The notes below the pieces were generated by a model. The model worked only from the letters and a program-made list of their open reading frames with translations. It was not told the origin of the DNA and searched no databases. This document shows positions 33,881 to 42,950 of a DNA stretch of 64,000 nucleotides, in pieces (within the stretch, counting starts at the first letter, position 1; the number at the start of each line of letters is the position of its first letter). Source of the DNA: Microdochium bolleyi (taxonomy: Eukaryota > Ascomycota > Sordariomycetes > Xylariales > Microdochiaceae); the NCBI GenBank assembly GCA_001566295.1, contig KQ964248.1, positions 2,108,001 through 2,172,000 on the forward strand. Direction: 5' to 3'. The position numbers were made by a program, and so were the translations under genes.

Positions 33881-35485
33881 CTACTGGCTATCAGCCCAGA
33901 CAAGGTTGCCCTCCTCATCAGGTGTTGTCTTGCGAGCCAGCATCTCGTCCACAACCACGTTGACGCCCTGCTTGCCTTGCTGTAACTCCACAAAATGCTC
34001 AATAATCTGTTTCCGGCTCTGGCGCTTGGACCTGACAAAGTCCTCAACCACCCCCTCCGCAGGCAAGCCGAGCCAGGCAGAAGGGTAGGCGTTGCTAAAG
34101 TCTTGGTCGTTCAGTAAGCTAAGCTCAGGTGCCGTGTTCTCACTGAAGAATGCATCGACCTGGGCGGGCTGGACGTCTTCGAGAGTGGCAGGCTGCCACT
34201 TGGGCTTGGGCTTGGGCTTCTCCTTGGAGATGAGCTGGCACGTCACACCCTCCACAAAGTCGGGGTGCTGCATGAACTTGGCAGCGATTTGGTGTTCCCG
34301 CTTGAACGTCTCCGCAATGCTCCATGACTTGCCAACCTGCATCTGCTTGAGCGTCACGTGCACGGCAACGGGAGACCGCTGGCGGAGGGTAGCAAGAGTC
34401 TTCTCGGCCCAGGCTTGTGTGGACCCGGTCTCCTGCTCCAAAGCTTTCAGAATCTCTGGCACAGTCGGCTGGCCGAAACACCTGTCGATGGCATTCCGTA
34501 GCTCACCGCCGATGTGGATGGGCACGTCGTGAGGTAGGCCGGTGGAGAACTCGTTGATAGTTCGGTTGATGACGTCCAGCCTGTGCTGGATATTCTCGTA
34601 GTCGTGGAACTGGAGCTCGGCTAACCGAGACTCGAGGCTGGGCAAACTGGTAGAGTGCAGATAGTGTGTGGCGACGCCGGAGTAGAAGACGTTTGCGCCG
34701 GTCAATCTATCACTGGTCAGGGCCAGGTATGTGCCGACCGCGCCGGGCATCTTGGGCAGGAAGAACGAGGCACCGACGTCAGGGAAGAAGCCGATGGTAG
34801 TCTCGGGCATGGCGAAGACTGTCCTCTCTGTGGCAATACGAAAGGGCGCGTGGATGCTGAGACCAACGCCTCCCCCCATGGTGATGCCGTCCATGAACGC
34901 AATATATGGCTTGTTGTATGTCGCAATATAGTGGTCAAGCTTGTACTCAAGGGCGAAGTAGTCCGCTGAAGCCTCTTGACCCTCTGCACCCTTCTTGTTC
35001 TGCAAAGCCAACTCAGCCACGTCGCCACCAGCGCAGAAAGCCTTGTCACCCGCCCCCTTCATCACAACAAGGTTGGCCAGGTCGGACTTTGACCACTCCT
35101 TGAGGCGCGGAAGGATCTTCCGGACCATTGATCCATTGAGGGAGTTGAGCTTCTTGGGCCTGTTGAGCTCGATGGTCCGGAGGCCGTACAAGTTGTTGAA
35201 GATGACATCGTTCGGATCGTCGCTAGGGAGCTCCTTGATCTTTTGGTCTCGATTGGTAGACATCTAGAAGCCATAGGCAAACACGCTGTCAGTCAAACGA
35301 CCAGACATGGATTGTATTCCAGACTGCCTGCACTGGGGGGAACGTACGTGTGCCCGCGTCGAGGGCCCCGGGGCGAGGATCTTGGCCTTGAGCGGCATGA
35401 TTCTGGTGAAGCTGCCTCGCCAGCAAGGGGAGGCAGCAGAGGCGGCGGGAGCGCCGGTTCGACTTATGAGTGCACGAAAAGACAT
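33881..35485 (-). CDS. EHD3: 3-hydroxyisobutyryl-CoA hydrolase, mitochondrial
   Basis: Exons 35348-35485 and 33881-35263 join in phase 0 across an 84-bp intron (donor GTACGT, acceptor TTCTAG) to give 506 residues. Exon 1 (MSFRALISRTGAPAASAASP, then CWRGSFTRIMPLKAK) is an Arg/Ser/Ala-rich presequence. Exon 2 carries the crotonase fold: LRTIELNRPKKLNSLNGSMV, DKAFCAGGDV, AFMDGITMGGGVGLSIHAPF and AMPETTIGFFPDVGASFFLP. By family comparison the glutamate of PETTIGF (about 200) and aspartate of FPDVG (about 208) are catalytic. The enzyme hydrolyses 3-hydroxyisobutyryl-CoA in valine breakdown. Exon 2 begins exactly with an in-frame ATG, so an unspliced or internally initiated form would lack the presequence. 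It is divergent from SMD2. Confidence 0.93.
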
Positions 35486-35960
35486 CTAGGCGTGTGTGTG
35501 TCTCGATGCGCGGAGAGCTGACAGGAGGCGCATCGAGGGACCTCCGGGGCTCGTCTTCGCTAATATCTACAGGTTGACGTCGACTCGGATATGCTTTGCC
35601 TGCACAAAGCGGAGCTTGACCTCGGTCTTGCACCCCGAAATTCTATGGAACCCCGTCACACACCCGCCCGCCCGCTGATGTTCCAGCACACAACAGGTCG
35701 CACCTACACTTGAGCAGAGCCTTATCGGCGATGGCGATAACACACATTGTGGGGTAGCTTGCGGCCAATCATCGCTCGCTGCACCTCACCGCGCGCGTGC
35801 CTGGCTGGATGCTTGGAGCGAGCGGGCTGCCCGCCTGCAAGGCTGCTTGAATTCTAGATCAGAACAGCCGACGTCTTGACTATTGCTTGGTGGATTGCAT
35901 ATCTCGCACGCCAGTCCCCGACACAACCTCAAATTCGTGTCGCGACCCTATCCTCTCAAC
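35486..35960. promoter_or_regulatory. divergent promoter, HIBCH and SMD2
   Basis: 475 bp between divergent starts. No specific element assigned. Confidence 0.5.
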
Positions 35961-36497
35961 ATGGCGGACAAGATTCAGTATGCCAGGCTCTCCCTCCTTG
36001 GAAATGCGACCAAGAGCTAACTTGTGTGTCTCCCAGGGAGCTTCTGACGAAGCCGCGAAATGAATTGACGTAGGCGCCAACCTGATGAGTATCGTCCTGA
36101 GGCGTGCCAAAGCTGACCATAACTCTCGCCGAATAGAGAATACGAAATCTCGCTGCTCGAGGAGCACGAGTTCAACGCTGGGCCTTTGTCAATCCTTCAG
36201 ACCGCCGTGCGCAGCCACACACAAGTACTCATCTCGATCCGCAACAACCGCAAACTGCTCGCGCGCGTCAAGGCGTTCGACAGGCATTGCAACATGGTGC
36301 TCGAGAACGTCAAGGAGATGTGGACAGAGACGCCGAGACTGGCGGGGGGGAAGAAGGGCAGGCCAGTGAACAAGGACCGGTTTATCAGCAAGATGTGCGT
36401 ACAGGTCGATGGGTAGATGATGTTATGTGTGGTCGCTGACAGATGTGTTTGCAGGTTCTTGAGAGGAGACTCAGTCATTCTCGTCCTTCTCAGCTAG
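35961..36497 (+). CDS. SMD2: small nuclear ribonucleoprotein SmD2
   Basis: Four exons, 35961-35977 (17 bp), 36037-36069 (33 bp), 36137-36394 and 36455-36497, encode 116 residues. The sequence reads [20 protein letters not shown], then [20 protein letters not shown], the Sm1 motif [20 protein letters not shown] and [10 protein letters not shown], and the Sm2 motif [13 protein letters not shown]. SmD2 is a core of the heptameric Sm ring on U1, U2, U4 and U5 snRNAs. The two micro-exons restore the conserved N-terminus in frame, and each intron (59, 67 and 60 bp) has GT and AG ends. The protein ends LLS where other SmD2 proteins often have a few more residues. Confidence 0.95.
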
Positions 36498-36853
36498 ACG
36501 GCACCTCCCAACGATGCGGAAGAGCGCGATAAATCAACAATGCCGTACCAAGCCATGACGGTAATCGGGTAGCAAGAGCTCTGTTGCTGGGTACACGACA
36601 AGGACGAGCACCATTAAGTTGTGCAGAAGGACAATTGATGGAAACGAGATGAAACAATACCGGTCAATAGATCCAGGCTGGGAGCCATGTACAGGATAGC
36701 ATGCCACAATGGCTAAAATGGGTGGCGGAGTATGGTAAAAGAACATTCATGACAGATACCACTGATATCAATTCGAGCATAACAGAAATCCATCGCGTGT
36801 TGGCTTCAAAGTCATTATGGTCAAGCAGTTCCCTTTCCAACCCCTGGGCCGAC
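36498..36853. other. short intergenic between convergent genes
   Basis: 356 bp between the SMD2 and DAK1 stops, presumably 3' UTRs. Nothing else seen. Confidence 0.5.
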
Positions 36854-38699
36854 TCAAATAGTCTCCAATCCGTCGTCTTCACGCGACTGCAGACCAGCCA
36901 AGCCGAGGAAGAAGACAGCCAGTCCCCAGGCGCCCGGGTCTGGCACCTCATCGTAACGTGACTCGCCAACATACACAGCCCTTCCAAGCGCGGCGTGCAT
37001 CCCTTTCGTTTTCAGAGCACCCTGCTTCGCAGCCTCGGCCGCCTCTGCAAGACCGCCAGTCTCTTCAAGCTTGTCGACAAAGGGATAGAGGCTATCCACC
37101 AACGTGCGATCCCCTGGCCGCGCAGGCGTGTATTTGGAGAGAGCTTCGGAGCTCTGCCTCAACGCCTTGGCCCATACTTGTGGCGTGGCGTCTCCTGCCT
37201 GTGCGGAGCGAAGTGCATGCACGAGTGCATTGAGGAAGATGGCGAACAATGCGCCTGAGGTGCCGTCCATCGAGTCTTCCACAACAGTGACTATCCTCGC
37301 CACGTCGACAATGACGTCGCCGGTAGGCGCGGTCTCCTGAACATGTTTAAGGACAGCTTGTACAAGAGGTGTCAGAACTGGGTCAGACTCCGGATGGGAC
37401 AAGGGGAAAGCAGTGCTTACCTTCGGCGCCGCGCTTGAGACCAATCCCGCAGTCTCCGTCACCTACAACAGTATCGTATCTGGTTACTTCCGGCTCGGCA
37501 GCTATGACAGCCTTCAACGCTGAGCTGAGGCTCGCGAGAAATTCGTCTGCGTTGGTCTTGAGCTGGCCTTCATTGATTTCGGCCGTGTTCGCGCGGTCGT
37601 CGTGATCTCGGGTCGCGGTGTTCCGTGCTTCCCAGGTCTCCTTGCAGATAGGCGCTGCCCAACCTGTAGCCTCGCAGGGATAGTCCAAGAGCCGTATCAT
37701 GCTCGGGCCGCCGATGTCCGTGTTTACAACGTTCAGGAGCGATATGCTGAAGCCCAGGCCGTTGAGGCTTGTCATGTAAGTGCCGCTGAGGATCCGGACC
37801 GGCTGGACGCCCCAGTCGCGCAGCTGCTTGACCACCTCCGCCGTGATACCGCCCAGCTCGAGCACGCTGACGCCGCCGAGGTTGTTCACGAGCAGAACGA
37901 CCTCGTTTGAGTTGACGTTCAGGAACGCACGATCTTTGTCATTCTGGTCGAGCAGCTGAGCCAGCATCTTCTTGACCAGCTGCGGCAGATCAAGCTTGGC
38001 CTGCTCAGAGCCAGCCTCGTTGTGGATGCCCATGCCGATCTCGACCTCGCCGTCTGCGAGGTGCTGCTGGGAAGATACTTCCCGGCCTGGAACATGGACA
38101 TGGTCCAGGCTGGCACCGACACTGACGAGGTTTTCCGCAGTTAGCTTGGCGACCTTGTGCACCTGCTCCAGGCTGGCCCCCTGGACGGCCAGCGCTCCGG
38201 CAATCTTGTGCACGAGCACCGTGCCCGCGATGCCTCGCCGGCCGACTTTGCCGCCCTTGGCTCGGCCGACTCCGACGTCGTCACCCACAACGACCATCTC
38301 GGCCGACACACCCGCGGCCTTCGCTTTTTCCACGGCCATGGCAAAGTTCAGTATGTCGCCGGTATAATTCATGAGAATCACCAGCACCCCCTTCTCGGTG
38401 TCGACGCGGGAGGTTATGGCCGCGCGGACCTGCTCCGCACTGGGCGAGGCGAAGATCGTGCCCATGACCGCGGCGGACAGCAGGCCTCTGCCCACGAAGG
38501 CCCCGAAGCTGGGCTCATGACCGGACCCGCCGCCGCTGATGATGCTCACTTGTGGTTCCTGTGCATCGTTGGGGTTGGGCCTGCGGTATATGATCTTGTT
38601 CTTGCTATCAAGGGCCACGGACGGGTTCGTCAGCGTGAGGCTCTCGAGGGCTGAGTTGACCAGGAGGGTCGGGTCGTTTATAAAGTGCTTGGCAGCCAT
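36854..38699 (-). CDS. DAK1: dihydroxyacetone kinase (ATP-dependent)
   Basis: Exons 37421-38699 and 36854-37356 join across a 64-bp intron (donor GTAAGC, acceptor ACAAG), giving 593 residues. The DhaK part has SIISGGGSGHEPSFGAFVGR and MGIHNEAGSE, where His226 matches the residue that binds dihydroxyacetone covalently. The DhaL part has TVVGDGDCGIGLKRGAE, with acidic residues for Mg-ATP, and continues DSMDGTSGALFAIFLNALVH. It phosphorylates dihydroxyacetone in the cytosol, linking glycerol use and detoxification to glycolysis. Length is close to yeast Dak1 (584). The start at 38699 is the first ATG of the conserved MAAKHFINDP start. It is divergent from GCD2. Confidence 0.95.
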
Positions 38700-39728
38700 G
38701 GTAATGGCTGTGGGCTTTTAGAAGCTGATTCTGATGGTGTATGAATGTGGACAGGAGGACAGTATCAACATCTAGAGGCACGGAATCCAATATATGCAGT
38801 ATCACAGCCAATGACTAGTGGCATGGTATCAATCTACAGGATCGCCACAGCCTGGTGCTCCCCACGTTGGAGACTTGCCTCGAAGAGCTTCAAGGGCTGT
38901 CAGGTAAGGTACACAGCTTGGGGCGAAATGGCAGCGCAGTCCACACAATGACGTTGCTGGGCGAGCGGGGAACTGCCGTAGCCTGAGGGGTGGCAGCATG
39001 GCTCGCAGCTGACTGGAAGGTTGATTTGGAGTTGAATGCTTGTGATTCGTGTAAACAAAAGTGCTGGCATTGTTCTTGGGCTTCTGTTTATCTGCTGTGC
39101 GAATTTGAAACATTGAAGCCATGGATTCGTTCAAACCTGTCTTACAAGCTTCTGAGGCAAGGGCTGGACGGGATCTGGCATTGTTCAACACTGAGATACC
39201 TCACGAGGGTTGTCTTTATGCACAGGCCTTGCCGACAGACTCTGCTGTGCTGTTGTCAGTACTCGTGTTGGAGGCAGATGAAAGGGTAGACAATGTCGCA
39301 TCCATGCCATGTCAACATGGTTGTATGGCCGACATTGATGCACGCGAGCCCAGCGAGAACGGCATGCCGAATTAAGCATTCTCGCAATGCGGAGCGCCAG
39401 GGTTGGCCTCTTGGGCGAGGTGCCCCACGTCGAAATTTCCACGAGCATGTGCGACAGCCGGGGGAGGCATGCTTTTTTGTGACTCAATGCGCCGTCGGAG
39501 CAGCCCCTCCAGTGACCTGCCTGCATGTCCATTCTCTCCGTGACGCTTGGGCTGCCCAGAGCGCTGCCAGCCGTGTCTGATTGCCAGAAGAACGCCGCTC
39601 TCGCGCATTTCCCACAAGCTCGTGCATTCAACACCGACGCCAACCTTCCACTGCTTGCGTGCAGCCCTCGAGGGTGCTTTGCTGCTTGGCCCTCGTCCAC
39701 CCCACTATCGCGACAACGATTATATCCC
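38700..39728. promoter_or_regulatory. divergent promoter, DAK1 and GCD2
   Basis: About 1.03 kb between divergent starts. A frame open upstream of GCD2 from 39525 has no family features. No element assigned. Confidence 0.45.
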
Positions 39729-41271
39729 ATGACGACCGACCAAGTTGAGCAGCCGCCCGCTGCTGCGGCTCCGGCCCAGCCAGAGGCCCAGTCGCAGCCA
39801 GAGGCTCAGTCGCAGCCAGAGGCTCAGTCGCAGCCAGAGGCTCAGTCGCAGCCAGAGACCAAATCGCAGCCGGAAGCCGCCCCCAAGAGCGACCAGAACG
39901 CCAAAAGCGACAAGAAAAAGAGCAATGCAAAGGCAGACACCCCAGCAACTGAGGGCGGTGCTCCCAAGCTCACCGGAGCGGAACTGAAGGCCAAGGCGAA
40001 AGCCGAGAAAGCTGCCCGGAGAGCGCAGGCCAAGTCTTCCAAAGATCAGGCCAAAGGGGAAGCTGCAGTATCGTCAAATCCGGTACAACTGGGACCTTCA
40101 GCCGCCGAGGTCAAGGCCGGCAAGGGCAAGGGCGGCAGGCAGGACACCGTGGCAGGCGCTGCTGCCGCAAGTAAGAACGCCGGATTCAAGACTTCCGTCG
40201 CTCCTCTTCCGGTTGAGCCGAAGAACATCATCCCAGAGTGCTTCAGTCACTTGTCGATGGCAAAGAGGATACCCATGACGCAGGCGGACAAGGATGTACA
40301 CCCGACTGTCCTCGCGCTGGGGCAGCAGATGGGCACGTTTGCGATCGATGAGAGCATCCTGAGGCTCAAGGCTACACTTCTTGCCTTCAAGAAGGTATGA
40401 ACCTCCTGCTCTATCGACCGCGAGATCTAGAGTTATGGCTAACTTCTGACAGGTCATAACCTCATACAACACACCGCCAGGAAATACACTAGCCAGACAT
40501 CTTACGCCTCACGTCCTCAATCCGCAGATCGAATATCTGACCGCATGCCGGCCAATGTGCTTTTCTATGGGAAATGCCATACGGTGGCTCAAGTTGCAGG
40601 TCAGCAAGATTGATCCAGACTTCGCCGAGCACGAGGCCAAGAAGCTACTCTGCGAGAGCATAGACAACTTCATCCAGGAGCGCATCACCATGGCGGACAT
40701 TGTCATTATGGAACAGGTTGGCAAGAAGATCAGAGACGGTGATGTGCTGCTGATACACGGACGCAGCACGCTCATCGAGCGCACACTTCTGGGTGCTTAC
40801 AAGGAAGGGAAGAAGTTCAGCGTCTTCATCGTCGATGACCCATATGCGAGGACAGGCCAGGATCTGGCCAAGACGCTCACGGTGGCTGGCATCAAAGTGA
40901 CATACTGCGGCGATTTCGGCGGCCTGAGATCTCACATCCAGGAGGCGGACAAGATCCTGCTGTCTGCAGAGTCGATGTTCAACAACGGCTCCATGTACGG
41001 CCGATCCGGATCCTGCGATATCGCGGTCGCCGCGAAGGAAGTTGGGAAGCCAGTCATCGCTCTCTGCGAAACTATTAACATCACAGAGCGCGTCACGACC
41101 GACTCGGTCACTTACAACGAGATCGACCCGGAGAGGAGTTCGGCAGCTGCGTTCAGACTGCTGTTCGACACGACGCCCGCGCAATATCTGTCCATGGTCA
41201 TCACCGAGTTGGGATCTGTACAGCCCACCTCGGTGTCGGATCTTCTCCGCAAGTTGGAAGAATCGAACTAG
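39729..41271 (+). CDS. GCD2: translation initiation factor eIF2B subunit delta
   Basis: Exons 39729-40394 and 40453-41271 join in phase 0 across a 58-bp intron (donor GTATGA, CTAAC branch, acceptor GACAG), giving 494 residues. The first 140 residues are a low-complexity Gln/Glu/Ala/Lys tail with SQPEAQ repeats. The IF-2B fold follows: PECFSHLSMAKRIPMTQADK, VHPTVLALGQQMGTFAIDES, CRPMCFSMGNAIRWLKLQVS, GDVLLIHGRSTLIERTLLGA, FVIVDDPYARTG-like FSVFIVDDPYARTG, AESMFNNGSMYGRSGSCDIA and DSVTYNEIDPE. As a subunit of the eIF2B decamer it takes part in nucleotide exchange on eIF2 and senses eIF2-alpha phosphorylation. The start at 39729 (MTTDQVEQPP) is the first ATG after the leader. It is shorter than yeast Gcd2, mainly in the N-tail. 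Confidence 0.94.
39777..39878 (+). repeat. 18-bp tandem coding repeat (Gln-Pro-Glu-Ala-Gln-Ser)
   Basis: Four near-identical 18-bp units CAGCCAGAGGCTCAGTCG start at 39777, 39795, 39813 and 39831, followed by two degenerate units. They encode (QPEAQS)n in the N-terminal tail of GCD2. The unit length keeps the frame, so the copy number could vary. Confidence 0.9.
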
Positions 41272-41737
41272 AGATCTGTTACTAGAGACGTTGATGGATA
41301 GAGCGATGATATTGGGATTGCGATCAAGCAAGTAGCATGAACGCAAACAATAAACATATGATGATATCTCATCATGATACCTGCCGTGAACGTATGTTGC
41401 AATTGCTCATCATGTGCGATTCGGTCGCCGTCCGTCATGGGATCAATTCGAGATTTCACGCATCGAAGGCACTCAGGCCAATTGAAGATGTTATCTCAAT
41501 TGGTGTACATGGGCAGCCCTTCCTTCCAGGTCCTTTGCTGGAAGTGACATCAGCTTGCAGTATTGCTTATGTACAGGGGGCCTGCTCCCATGATCGCGGA
41601 CGATTCTCGCCAACCAAGGCGATGCGTGGCAAGATCGTGCTGCGCTTTCCTGTCTACCTCCACGCGCATCCTGTCGACATGCCACTGCCCCGCATTCTAG
41701 TCGTTCCTGGTTCCATCCTTTCTCTGAAATTTGTTGC
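41272..41737. other. intergenic between convergent genes
   Basis: 466 bp between the GCD2 and NUXM stops. Nothing recognised. Confidence 0.5.
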
Positions 41738-42171
41738 TTACGCGGAAGCCTGCTCAGCATCCCGCGCCGCCTTGCGCGCCCTCTTGTCCAAGATGGCCTG
41801 TTTCCTCTCGGCCAGCACGGCGGTCTGCCTCTCGTCCACGCCCTGCAGCCAGTATCCGAAGCTACCACCAGCGCCCGCGAAGACGGGCCAGGCCCAGAGC
41901 GAGCCCTTGTTGAAGAAGGGCCGCATCTCGAGGCCGAGCTGCCAGAACCGAACGGCGACGCCTACAATCCCAGGGCATGTTAGCAACTGATGCATGTGTG
42001 CAGCACCGATGCGGGTGATCGGTGTCATGGTTGGCGGCAGCAGTTGGGCACTGCCCGGATACCAGGCAGGGCCGCGCGAGGGTCTCCAATTGCCGCCATA
42101 TGACTTCCTGTTGGTGAAGCTGGACGGAGCTACGTACCGAAGCCGGACCAGAACACGATTCTGGAGACCAT
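41738..42171 (-). CDS. NUXM: NADH:ubiquinone oxidoreductase accessory subunit NUXM
   Basis: Exons 42138-42171 (34 bp) and 41738-41961 join across a 176-bp intron (donor GTACGT, acceptor TGTAG), giving 85 residues. The sequence reads MVSRIVFWSGFGVAVRFWQL, GLEMRPFFNKGSLWAWPVFA, GAGGSFGYWLQGVDERQTAV, then a Lys/Arg/Ala/Glu helix. Two short hydrophobic segments (about residues 5-20 and 32-50) fit a small membrane-arm subunit of fungal mitochondrial complex I; similar small proteins are annotated as NUXM. The unspliced frame from 42190 reads intron sequence and is not the true start. It is divergent from SHG1. Confidence 0.8.
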
Positions 42172-42950
42172 TTTGTCTAATTTGATTCACGAAAGAGGTT
42201 GAGTCTCAGTTTGATGTCGTTGCAGCAGGGTCTGCTCGGTTTTGGGTGGTGCTCGTGGTCGCGGCCGAGAGGGATTGGACACCAGTAGTGTCTCGGATTG
42301 CGTGTGTCGCCGTCAAGGGTGGTCGTTGTGTGCTTCGGTGGCCGTCGCGCCGAGATCTGCCTCGAGGATCGATATGACGAGCTGTCGTCGATTGGACTCG
42401 AGGTTGAACGGGGAGCTTTGGATGCACAAACCGGGGTTTTCCCGCACCACGAGCCCAAGTATCTCACGGCCTGGCTTCGCAGTGAAGGTACTCCGGCACT
42501 GTGGAGACAGGTCAGTGAGTTTCTTGCTCCTCTGGTTGGCTGGACCCCTGCCTCACGCTTGCATCAACTGGGCCCAGATTTCTCGAAGACGCGGTTCCCT
42601 ACGGATGCGCAAGCGTGCAACTCCTTCCCAAGATTGGTCGCCGGCGCATCGACTGCTAGACTTCGCATGTCTGCGACTGGAGCACCAACCGACATTGCGA
42701 TGGTACCGCTGACGCCTATCTGGAATTAAGAGTCGCTATCGTCTGCCTCACAGAGCCTGGAGCCATACACGCGCCGCTAAAACCACATCAAATCCATCCT
42801 CATATCCGCGACACGACGATGCCCCTGGTGACATCCGCAAGACTCACGACCCCAATCTCTTGTCCTTGTATCTCAACGCGACTGCACAAATTCAAACGCA
42901 GTTAGCCCCCCATGAGCAGGATCTGAGCAGCTCAGTGCAACAGCACCCTG
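42172..42950. promoter_or_regulatory. divergent promoter, NUXM and SHG1
   Basis: 779 bp between divergent starts. Frames on both strands (42242-42729) are non-ATG or lack family features. No element assigned. Confidence 0.45.

Noticed and set aside
39777..39878. Regular repeats resembling a CRISPR array
   Set aside because: Units are contiguous without spacers, coding and in frame, in a eukaryotic gene.
42242..42729. Plus-strand frames between NUXM and SHG1
   Set aside because: The longest starts at a non-ATG codon, has no family feature and lies in the divergent promoter.
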